The position numbers and the translations under genes were made by a program. A DNA stretch of 64,000 nt, taken from contig NZ_JAENZZ010000002.1 of assembly GCF_016612865.1 (NCBI RefSeq), forward strand, positions 806,001 to 870,000. Reading direction: 5' to 3'. Positions 35,301 through 44,900 of this stretch are shown piece by piece. The notes below the pieces were generated by a model. It ran no database searches, was not told the DNA's origin, and saw only the letters and a program-made list of their open reading frames with translations. Each line of letters opens with the position of its first letter. Position 1 is the first letter of the stretch. Source of the stretch: Blastococcus sp. TML/M2B. GTDB lineage: Bacteria > Actinomycetota > Actinomycetes > Mycobacteriales > Geodermatophilaceae.

Positions 35301-35566
35301 CGGTGCAGGCCGATGGGACCGTGCTCGAGGGCTACGTCGACCTCGTCTACCGGGAGGACGACGGCTCTCTGGTGGTTGTCGACTACAAGACCGACGCCAT
35401 CCCCGCCGAGGCCATCGCCGCCCGCGCGCAGTACTACGCGCCGCAGATCCGGACGTACGGGCGCTTGCTGATGGCCGCTGGCGGCGCGACCTTCGTGGAC
35501 CAGCGGCTCGCATTCCTGACACCAGCCAGGGCACACGTCGTCCCTGCGCCGTCGACAACGACATGA
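32327..35566 (+). CDS. AddA-like UvrD helicase with C-terminal nuclease
   Basis: The 1079-residue product is a full SF1A helicase: Walker A AGAGSGKTKSLV (about residue 25), AVTFTEKAGAELRDR (motif Ia), LLLDEFQDTDPIQ (motif II), VGDPKQSIYRFRRAD (motif III), TIHAAKGLEFPIVV (motif V) and YVAATRARDHL (motif VI). The C-terminus is a RecB-like nuclease: IGRAVHGVLQSID and VVVDYKTDAIP. GTG 32327 overlaps the AddB stop. Most actinobacteria use AdnAB or RecBCD in the core genome; this pair lies among defence genes, so a dedicated role against invading DNA is plausible. Confidence 0.88.
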   Translation: MTTPLSDADARRTIGEDTGETLFVEAGAGSGKTKSLVDRITRLVLIDGVEMRSIAAVTFTEKAGAELRDRLRAELERAGGERADQALDDLDGAAIGTLHSFAQRILGEHPIEAGLPPLLEVADELSSAVTFEERWAEQRKRLLDDDAIAPALLLAMSAGVTLDNLRSLGKLFNADWDLVAERVLVGDEPGVPELRDLDRLVRTAAELAARADDCTDAGDKLLPDLQSIGAWGLRLDAAVDAAQRLEVLRDATGLKTRYGQAKNWGGKPALDELKADCKQLIADAGELVDEVLETTLRLLSRWIAARVLEAAEERRAAGRLEFHDLLVLSRDLLRRRADVRAALQARYPRLLLDEFQDTDPIQIELAVRIAGGAEAVQERWEDVAVPPGSLFVVGDPKQSIYRFRRADIGMYLRSQRVIGDDVRLTTNFRTTKPIVSWVNDVFGRLIVAEPDVQPAYTPLVPRREPAAGSPAVVALGADAHPDKLSAAELRELEAADVAGVIRRAIAEGWQIFDEDDKTWRPARLADIVVLVPARTSLPFLEDALDAAGIPYRAEASSLVYEAQEVRDLLAAARAIADPSDGLALVTALRSPLYGCGDDDLWAWKRDGGVLNLLAPVDGARAGHPVAQALEHLRRLHYRSRWMAPSEVLAALVAERRMLEVAAPGPCARDQWRRLRFVVDQARAWSESEHGGLRAYLAWAAQQGEETSRVVEASLPETDASAVRVMTIHAAKGLEFPIVVMSGMTAGPRNQSGVRVLWPATGGYEVSLRKGVTTGDFDVAAPIDEQMDDRERRRLLYVAATRARDHLVVSLHRSAASSTQTAARLLADDGLAAEGAEAWSAAELPADLPALVEPTAPTTPREYDEWLAEMTQVRESSARVSAMSASGLEGTEPSAVFGADEPGGAKGPLNIELPAWSKGRYGTAIGRAVHGVLQSIDLATGAGLDDAVAAQCVSEGVESHADVVTALVRSALSSEVVQRAAAREHWREMYVGTVQADGTVLEGYVDLVYREDDGSLVVVDYKTDAIPAEAIAARAQYYAPQIRTYGRLLMAAGGATFVDQRLAFLTPARAHVVPAPSTTT

Positions 35567-35594
35567 AGACCATTGATGGATCTCGGAGGCGCTG

Positions 35595-36179
35595 ATGGTT
35601 GAGTCACCTGGCACCTGGCACGACTCGGACCCGACAAGGAAGGTCGACTGGCATGTGGCGGTAACTGCGTGGGTGCAGGCCACCGAAGGCATTCTCGAGG
35701 GGGTCGCCTCCACCTACGGCAGCTCGATCACGTACGAGCAACTCGCTCACCAGTTGTTCGAGAAGACCCGCTACCGGACGCGCATGATGCTGGGCCACTG
35801 GATCGGTCAGGTGCTCGGACCGGTGCAGGCTGCCACCCTCACCGAGGGCAAGCCCCCTCTGTCAGCTCTGGTCGTGAGGGCCGGGACCGGTGGCGTGGGC
35901 GACGGGTACGTCAACCACGAGCACCCCGGGGGCTTCGCCTCGTTCGCCGAGCGGCAGCGTGCCGCCGCCGTCGACCGCCTCACCTGCTACCGCGCGTACT
36001 GCGACCATGTCCCCGACGACGCAACACCACAGATGACGGCGCTCTTCATCGCCAAACGGACGTCGCTCGACACCGTCGAGCGGACACCCCGCCAGAAGCC
36101 TGCGCCCCCTCCTCCCAAGATCTGCTCTACCCACAACATGGTGCTTCCCGCCAGCGGTCGCTGCGACTACTGCGCCTAA
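35595..36179 (+). CDS. Hypothetical protein with C-terminal zinc ribbon
   Basis: The 194-residue product has a conserved core ITYEQLAHQLFEKT, MMLGHWIGQVLGPV and PPLSALVVRAGTGGVGDGYV. The last two segments have counterparts in the 14963-15403 product. A Pro-rich linker leads to a tail KICSTHNMVLPASGRCDYC, a zinc ribbon C-x2-HNM-x5-G-x-C-x2-C. The same tail, with identical spacing, ends the frameshifted gene at 18422-18917. ATG 35595 lies 28 bp after the AddA-like gene, suggesting one operon AddB-AddA-zinc protein. Function unknown; recruitment of a nuclease or helicase partner is a guess. Confidence 0.72.
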   Translation: MVESPGTWHDSDPTRKVDWHVAVTAWVQATEGILEGVASTYGSSITYEQLAHQLFEKTRYRTRMMLGHWIGQVLGPVQAATLTEGKPPLSALVVRAGTGGVGDGYVNHEHPGGFASFAERQRAAAVDRLTCYRAYCDHVPDDATPQMTALFIAKRTSLDTVERTPRQKPAPPPPKICSTHNMVLPASGRCDYCA

Positions 36180-36219
36180 CCGCTTCGAACCGCTGACCGT
36201 CGTGGGGCAGACTGCCTGA

Positions 36220-39200
36220 TCACTGGCGCCCGTCATCGGGGCGGTACCCGAGCTCGGCCAGTCGCCGTCGGGCGACGCCCAGCTCAGCTTCGGTGAACAA
36301 CGGCGCAAAGCGCGGGTCGAGGACAGTCGCCTCGACGCTGTGCCTGAGGAGTCCATCTGCAGCCAAGGTCCGCAGCAACCTCAGCGGCTTCTCTCGCCCG
36401 AGCAGGAACCGGGCCAGCCGAAGCGCTCCTGATTCGACCAGCTTCTGGCCCCACCACTCGTTGAGGTAGTCACTGATCTCGAGCAGGTTGCCGTCGAGTT
36501 GCTTCTGAAGAAGCGCTTCGAGCTCATCGAGGTCGTCGGGGCCCTTGGCGACGCCGGCAGTGAATGTCGACTCGTGTCCATCCCGGATTGCCGTGCCCAG
36601 CTCTGAGGACTCGCCGGAAGGACGTGACGTGGCGTGCGACTCCGATTGGCCGGCCAGCACGTAGTGCGCACCGCGCCCGGCCCCGCGCAGTTCCAGGAGG
36701 CCTTCATCGGCCAACCGGGCGAGGAGACGTTTGGCATCGACCCGGTCCACATCGAGCAGGTGTCGAACCATCTCATTGGTCAGGGGCCCTCGAGCCGCAA
36801 GCTCCAACACCAGCTGCGCCTTGTCGCCGAAGGCCACGTCGTTCGAACGGCTCACCGGCTGTCGCGTGCTGGTCAGCGTCGGGCTTGCGGTAGGAACCCT
36901 CGGCACGTGGTCCGAGGTTCCCGTGAGGACATAGTGCGTCCCCTTCGTGGCGCCTCGCTTCTCCAGCAGCCCTTGCTCGGTCAGGGCGCCCAACACCCGT
37001 CGCGCTTCCTCGGAACCGATGCTCAGGAACTGGCGCACGACCTCGTTGGTCAGCGCACCATCCGTGGCCAACTCGAGGACGAGGAGGCGCGTCTCCTCGT
37101 CCACTGCTCCGTACGACCGGGCTGCGTGGGCGACAGCAGGGGCTGGCCGGGCATCCGGCTCGCTGCTCGGCGGTATCGCTTCCGGCCGCGGCTGGGCCGG
37201 TACCGCAGGGGGGATCACCTCTACCTGGATCGGCGCTCTCGTGGTCGGCAAGACCGAAGTGGTCGGCCCCGCGGTTGCCCGCATCAGCGGCACGCCGGGG
37301 GGCGCCTCGTCGACCTCCTCGAGCTCCGCGTCGGCCTCGCCCTCCGTGGCGGGCAGATCCTGCGGCGTCCAGTCCACCGGGGGCTGGCCGTCCGTTGCGA
37401 TGCACGCAGGCCCGATGCCGCGCTTGTCGAGCGTGACCCAGAGATCGGCGAGCGCGCCCTCCGGATCCAGGTAGTACCTCGACTCGCGAATCCGCCAGAA
37501 CTGCCAGCCGCAGCGTCGCAACTCCAGCTCGCGCGCAAAGTCACTGGTCACCTGCTCCGGCGAGCTGTGCCACGCGTCCCCGTCGCACTCGACGGCCAAC
37601 TTGCCCTGCGCCCCGGTGACGACGAGGTCGATCCGCCGACCATTCACCTCGACCTGCGGGGTCACGTGGTAGCCGCGCTGCTGGAGCCGCCGGAAGACAC
37701 GCTGCTCGAACAGGCTGTCGAAGTGGGGGTGCCGCTCGTCCTCTCCCACGTCCCCCGGCATCGGCGCTGCGGCGGCAACGGGCATCGACGCCATGTACGA
37801 CAGCAGTTGGGACCGCAGATCATCCTGGCGCAGCTGGTCGGCCATCACGGAGTGGAACAGCCACAACTGGTCACGCGCACGCGATGCCGCGACGTTGTAC
37901 GAGCGCTGGGCGTCCAACCGGGTCTGCGATGCCCGCTTGTGGTCCGGCGCTGTGACCAGGCTCAGCAGGACGACATCTCGCTCGTCCCCCTGGAACTCCG
38001 GAGGCGTGCCGACGCGGATATCGCGACGCTCCCACTCCTCCGGCTCGACCCGGTTGAGCAAGGCATCGCGGATGAGTCCCACCTGCGCCTGCCCTTGAAG
38101 GACGATTACGCCGAACGTCTTGCCGTCGTAGTCCGGATCCGCCAGACAGCCGACCAGCGCTTCGACGATCGCCTCCGCTTCGACCTCGTTGCGCAGCAGG
38201 GCGTTCGCACCCTCGATGTACGCCCCAGGCACGAACGAGGTCTTGAGCGGGGGCAAGCGATCCGCACCGTGCTGCCGAACCGGGACGAGCGGGGCGTCTC
38301 GGTAGAACATCTGCGACGACCACGTGATGATCTCCGGCATGCACCGGAAGTGCTCGCGCAGCCGGATGACCTGACCGAACCGAGTGCGGAGGATGGAGAA
38401 GACGCTGGATCGCGGGGTGAAGGTGGATCGCAGATAGTTCGGCATGTCCGGAAGCAGGGTGTCCAGCCGTTCGAACACCTTGTCTAGCGCCCCGTGCTTC
38501 ACCTCCGACGGGGGTGCACTGCTTGTCATCGCCCACGACGATCACGCGGGGCGCGAGCCAGAGCAGGAACAGGTTCTCGATGCCGACCTGGCTCGCCTCG
38601 TCGACGATCACGACGTCGAAGGCGTTCTGATGCGGCGGGATGGAGGCAAGCACCTCCTGCAGCGGCATCACCCAGGCCGGTACCGCTTGCTGGGCCGCGG
38701 TCATCGCCTCGCGAGCGGCAAGACGGTAGCGCTGGGCGTACTTGCCGGTGCCCTTCCCGACGTTGGACATGCTGTCCCGGTAGGCCTGCAACGCGGTCAC
38801 CTGGGTGGCGTTCATCCGCTCGAGGCAGGCCTTCCAGGCCTGCTGCGCTGCCAGCTCGGCGGTGAGCTTGGCGATGTCCCGATCCACTCCGGCGAGGTCC
38901 CGGTCGAGCACTGCTTCGCGGCCTGGTGCCGTCCGTTCCCGGACGAAGGTTGCGGCACGAGCCCAACTCCAGGCCTCCTCGAGCTGCGCGATCCGCTCGA
39001 CCCAGACCTCCTCTTCCGCCGTGTCACGGAGCAGGGTCAGCAGAGCAGGAGCCGTCGTCCCGAGCCGTTGCGTCAGCTCGTCGCAGCGCAGCTGCGCGCG
39101 ACGCTCCCTGCTTGCGACTTCCAGGTCGTGGAGCGCCGCCTCGAAGGTCTCGGCGTCGGCTCGGCGGAGCGCCTCCACCGCGGCCTCGAGCTCCGGAGGA

Positions 39201-41770
39201 CGCTGAGCGCGGTCGATCGTCGACGCCAGCGCAGCAGCCAGTCGCCCCAGTTCGTCGGACGCACGCCGAGCGACCTCCACGTCAGCGAACACGGTCGCGA
39301 CGTCGACGAAGGTGCGGACCCCCTGGGTCGTCGCCAGATCAGCGCGCGGCATCGCCGGGATGCGGCCGAGCGCGGAAGTCAGCCGGTCCCGCGCGCTGCG
39401 GAGAAACTCGATGGCCTCGATCGTCTGGACGACGCGGTGCGCGTGAGACACCTGGAGCGCTCGCGGACCGGCCACGCCGCCTGGGATCTGGACCATGGCG
39501 GTTGCCGAGGCGAAAGCCTGCAGCCGGGCCAAGGTGAAGAGGTGGAGCGCCACCAGGTGCGCCTGCTCAGCCGTGGTTACCGACTGCCCTTCGACCACCG
39601 CATCCGGGAGGTACGGCTCGGCGGCTTTCTGCTGCTCGCTCTTGAAGAGCTTCTTCAGCGCACCGCCGTCCTGCAGGTAGCGGGCGAGGTTGGCGAAGAC
39701 CTGGGCGACTGGTGCTGGTTGGGCGTCGGTGGCGACCTGGACGTCACGGAAGCCGATCTCGGCACTCATCGTCATCGCGTCGTCGACGAGCTGGCGCGCC
39801 TGGCCGACCTGCTGCCACAGCAGCTCGTTGTCCCGGCGCAGCACGCTGTCCAGGACCGGCATCGCCCAAGAGGCGTCGACCCCGGCGGACAGGCTGCTGA
39901 TCCCGTCCCGGATCTCACCGCACACCGCGATGAGCTCGGTGAGCGTGCCCGCATCCAGTTGTCCGAGGACCTCCGCCAGCGGGCCGGACTGGCCGGCCCG
40001 CGCTGCCTCGCCGCGCGCGACATCCTTCGCGAGCCGCCGCACGACCTGCACGTCGGGGATCGCGTCGGCCGCAGGGATCGACTGCTCGCGTCGACGGCGC
40101 CGGAGATCTGTGTCGCCGGGCAGTTCTCGGCGGAGCTCGTCGAACTCTGCGGTCGTGAGCGACAACGCGCCCAGAGCCGGCACGGGCATCCAGCCGTGCT
40201 CGCCCTGCGCCGCGGCCACCCGCTCGGCCACACGGGCCAGCGTGCCCGCATAGCCGGGGGCGACCTCGGGGTGCTGATAGGTCTCGGCTTCGCGGAGGGA
40301 GCGGATGTCCTCGAGGAGGCCGGCGCGCCGCGTCCGGGCCTGATCCAGCTTGCCGGCGAGGTCGGCGATGACCCGCCCGCTGCGCGCTGGGTTGTACGAC
40401 GAGTGCTCAGCGGCGAGCCGGCTCACGCTCCTGCTCAGTTCCAGCGACCCGCCGCGGCTGGCGTCGGTGATCGAGACGCACAGCTCCTGCATCTCGGTGG
40501 GCAACTTGTCGCGGAGGACCTTGAGGGCCTGGGCTTTCTCACTCGTGACCAGCACTCGCTGGCCACGCGCCAGCAGAGCCGACATCAGGTTGGCGATCGT
40601 GTGCGTCTTGCCCGTCCCCGGGGGGCCCTCGACCACCACACCGGTGTCGCCGCGCAGGCGGTGGATGATCTGGCCCTGCTCCTCGTTGGCAGGCAGCGGG
40701 AACAGCGGGTCGTCGGCCAGGTCGACCGCCGCCGTCGCGCCCGTGGCCTCGAGCCAGGTCACCCGGTCCTCGGCCTCGATCGACTCGACGAGCTGCGCGA
40801 GACCAAGCGGCACGGGTTCGCCGGCCTCGGCCAGCGTGCGCTCGATGTCGTTGTAGTACTCCTGCAGCGCATATGCGCCTCGCCGCCTCAGGACGATCGC
40901 CGGTGACGGCGTGAGGGAGGAGGTGTTCCGCCCCGGCGCAGCCCAGGCTGCCGTGATGTCGACCGGGGCGAGGACCGCTCGCGCTGCCCACTCCTTGAGG
41001 AAGACCAGCGCGTTGTCGCTGGCCGGCCGGACGTCGAGCTCCACGATGCGCGCGCGCAGGGCGGCGGTCCCGCCGTCGTCGAACACGTCGAGGCCGGACA
41101 GCACACGGGAGTCCTCCAGTGACGTGGCCGTGGACGGGTCGAGCCGGACGATGACGTCGCCGGTCTCGATCTCGATGTCGACCGTCGCCCGGTGTGCGAG
41201 GACGTGGGTGCTGACACCGTGGGCGGGCAGGTTCAGCAGCCCCCCGGCTACGACGACCTCGACGCTCTCCGGGTTCTCGAGCGTCTGCTGCCGCATCGTG
41301 CGCAGCCGGTCGTACGTCTGGTGCAGCAAGCGCTGCGGGCGGTCGCGCGCCGCCCACCGTTGCCATTCCGGGAGCCAGGCGTCGTACGCAAGGGCGACCT
41401 CCGGCCGCTCACCCAGGGCGACGCGGTCGCCGTCAGGGCCCGGCCCCTCCGACCTGATCTTCGGCGCCTCCAGGGCGCTGTTGTCCCGCTCTGACACCGG
41501 CACCCAGCCCTGCAGCACCGCCGGGGGTGCTGGCGAGGACTCGAGGACGACCCGGGGCAGCCGGAGCACAGCCTCTCCCGCAGCGGCCTCTGGATCCACG
41601 GCCGCCAGCTCCCGGACGTCGTCGAGCCAGAGGTGGTCGAGGTGGCCGGTCACCAGGCGCACCGGGACGGCGCGCGCCGTGACGAGATCCTTGAGGAACT
41701 GGATCAACCGGTTGACCTTGTCCTTGAGGACAGGATCCGTTGCTCGCGTGGCAGCAGGCGCCGTGGACAA
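36220..41770 (-). CDS. Giant SF1 helicase with Vsr-like nuclease and winged-helix repeats, one frameshift
   Basis: About 1850 residues after correction. An N-terminal region (about 1-380) of unknown type precedes an SF1B helicase: GPPGTGKTHTIANL (Walker A), VVIVDEASQVGIENLF (motif II), GDDKQC, then FRCMPEIITWSS and YNVAASRARDQLW (motif VI). A Vsr/MTES_1575-type PD-(D/E)XK domain follows (FEQRVFRRLQQRGYHV, IDLVVTGAQGKLAVECDGDA, ELRRCGWQFWRIRES). Two winged-helix repeats follow (LVLELATDGALTNEVVRQFL; LVLELAARGPLTNEMVRHLL). The frame breaks in the G run at 38510-38514; removing one base gives CTPSEVKHGALDKVFERLD. The start is TTG 41770 after GGGGAGAG. The layout recalls single-gene antiphage helicases with Vsr domains. 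Confidence 0.85.
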
Positions 41771-41970
41771 GCTCTCTCCCCGTAGTACGAGCTGCGCGAT
41801 GAGGCGGATCGCGCTCGCAGGGTCACGTTAGGTGCGACCTACGACACTGACCAGGTCTCGAACGCAACGAATGCGTCTCGTACGTCCCGAGGGCCACACA
41901 CCCGGGTGACGGCTCGACCGGCAGCCCGGCGGGTGTCCTAGCGTCGGCGCGTCGCGATCGGCTCGTACTC

Positions 41971-41982
41971 GGGGGATGCATG
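41971..41982 (+). promoter_or_regulatory. Second copy of start context GGGGGATGCATG; TAGCGT -10 upstream
   Basis: Identical to the twelve bases at 29235-29246 around the AddB-like start. A TAGCGT -10-like hexamer lies at about 41939-41944. This 209-bp gap separates the divergent giant helicase and tandem SF2 helicase and should hold both promoters. Confidence 0.5.
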
Positions 41983-44900
41983 TCCACGCACGATGACGCC
42001 ATCGTCGATCCCTGGGTGGTGCTGCGTCGGCTGATGGCGGAGAACCGAGCGCTGCGGCGGGAGCGGGACGAGCTGCTCGCGAGGGTTGACGATCTGGAAC
42101 TGCAGCTGCTGGCGGAGCCGACCACCGATGTGACGGTCGAGGACTCCGGCCCCGTCCTGCACCCTCGACCCAGCGACGACACGGACCGCGAGGCGGCGGG
42201 GATCATGCCGCCTCCGGTCGCCGTGCCGGAGGTCCTGCGGCGGCCGGCGCGGGCTCGGAGGACCTACCCGGACCTTCCCGACCTGGGAGACCTGCTGCGC
42301 CCGTGGCAGCGCGAGGCCCTCGACGCTTGGCGTGCCGCCGGTCATCGCGGCGTGGTCGAGGCGGTGACCGGCGCCGGTAAGACGTTCGTGGGCCTCGCAG
42401 CCGCCCGGGACGCGCTGGTGGCCGGTGGCCGCGTCGTCGTCGTGGTGCCGACCACCGAGTTGCAGGACCAGTGGCATGCAGGGCTGGTCGAGCGGCTTCC
42501 CGGCGTGCGCATCGGCCGCCTCGGCGGCGGCCGGCAGGACGACCTCGACACCCACGACGTGCTCGTCGCGATCGTGAACTCGGCCGCCCGACGGACCTTT
42601 CATCCGCGCGAGGATGACCTGCTCATCGCCGACGAGTGCCACCGCTACGGCGCTCCTGGCTTCGCCCAGGCACTGGAGGGGGGTTTCGAGAACCGCCTCG
42701 GTCTGACCGCCACCTTCGAGCGCGAGGACGACGGCATCGAGGCCTACCTCCGCCCCTACTTCGGCGGGATCGTCTTCACGCTCTGGTACGACCGCGCCTT
42801 GACCGAGGGCATCATCGCGCCCTTCGACATCGCTCTCGTCGCCGTCGACCTGAGCGCTGAGGAGCAGCGCGAGTACGACTACTGCTCTGACCGCATGGAT
42901 GTCGCGGCGCGGACCCTCGAGAACCGCTTCGGCGTCTCCCGCGACTCCTACGGCGCCTTCATGTCGACGCTCAACCGGTTGGCGCGCGGGCAGGGCCAGG
43001 ACAGCGCCTCCGCCTACGCGCGGATGTACCTCGGGCCCATGAGTGCTCGCCGAGGGCTCCTCGCCGGCTCGCAGCGGAAGCTGGACGCCCTGGCCCTGCT
43101 GGAGCCGGCCGTCCGGAGCGCTCATGGAGCTCTGGTCTTCACGCAGACCAAGGAGAGCGCGGCGAGCGCGGCGGACGTCTTCGAGGACGCCGGCATCCCG
43201 GCGTCCACCCTCTACTCCGGTCTCGATCGCGAGGAGCGGCGCGATCGCATGACCGCCTTCCGCGACCGCGTCGCCCACCTGCTCGCTGCACCGCGGGTGC
43301 TCGACGAGGGAGTCGACGTCCCTGAGGCGGACCTGGCGGTCATCGTGGCCGCGAACCGCAGCCGGCGGCAGCTCGTCCAGCGACTCGGCCGGGTCCTGCG
43401 CCTCAAGAGCGACGGCCGCGCCGCACGGCTGGTCATCCTGTACGCCCGCGGGACCTTCGAGGACCCGACCCTGCACGACGACAACCCGCTCGCGTCGGTC
43501 CTCCCCCACAGCCGTCGATCCGCGGAGTTCTCCCTCCCCGACGACCGTGACGCCCTGCTCCGCTTCCTCATCGGCGACGGGTGGGAGCCCGGGGAGCTGG
43601 TCGACGCTGCTCCGGTCCCGTCGACGTCCGAGGTGCCAGCTGCCCTCGAGGACGTGAGCTCCGCGTCGGAGCCGCCTGTCCGCCCCTTCCCGTACCAGCA
43701 GGAGATCCTGGACGACCTCGCCGCGGAGCGCATCGTCCACGGGCACTCCCGCAACTTGGTCGTGATGGCGACCGGGACCGGCAAGACGGTCGTCTCGGCT
43801 CTCGACTACCAGCGCCTCCGCGCCGCGGGCACCGTGGAGACCCTCCTTTTCGTCGCGCACCGCAAGGAGCTCCTGGCCCAGAGCCGCGACACCTTCCGGC
43901 GCGTCCTGGACGACGACACGTTCGGCGAGCTCTTCGTCGGCGGGGAGCGGCCCCGGGCATGGCAGCACGTCTTCGCCTCCGTCCAGTCCCTCGCGCACCT
44001 CGATCTCGACGACCTGAGCGCGCAGCACTTCGACTTCGTGGTCGTCGACGAGTTCCACCATGCAGAGGCGTCGACCTACCGCCGGCTGCTCGAGCACCTC
44101 GCACCCACGGTGCTCCTCGGGCTGACGGCGACCCCGGAACGCGCGGACGGCGCCGATGTGCGCCGCTGGTTCGACGGCCGCACAGCTGTCGAGCTGCGGC
44201 TCTGGGAGGCGCTGGAGCAGAAGCTCCTCTCCCCCTTCGAGTACTACGGCATCCACGACGGTGTGCCCTTGGATCAGCTCCAGTGGAAGCGCGGCCGCGG
44301 CTACGACGTCACTGAGCTGACCGAGCTCTACACACGCTCGCAGGGCCGCATCCGGGTCATCCTCGACGCCCTAAGGGGCAAGGTCGCCGACCCGCTCCGA
44401 ATGCGCGCGCTCGGCTTCTGCGTGAGCGTCCAGCACGCGCGCTTCATGGCCGAGGCCTTCACCGCGGAGGGCATCCCGAGCGTCGCGGTGACCAGCGAGA
44501 CCAGCGCCACTGAGCGGGCGGCAGCGCTCGCCGCGCTCGCGGACCGGTCGGTGAACGTGCTCTTCACCGTTGACCTGTTCAACGAGGGGCTCGACCTGCC
44601 GGCGATCGACACGGTGCTGTTCCTGCGGCCGACGGAGAGCGCCACCGTCTTCCTGCAGCAGCTCGGTCGCGGCCTACGCCTGTCCGAGGACAAGACGCAC
44701 CTGACGGTGCTGGACTTCATCGGCGCCCAGCACCGCGATTTCAGGTTCGACAAGCGGTTCCGAGCCCTGACCGGCACGTCTCGCGGCGGCCTGCGTCAGG
44801 AGGTCGAGCGAGGCTTTCCCCACCTGCCCGACGGATGCCGCATCGAGATGGACCCGGTGGCGCAGGACGTCGTCGTCGACAACATCAAGCGCTCGCTCAG

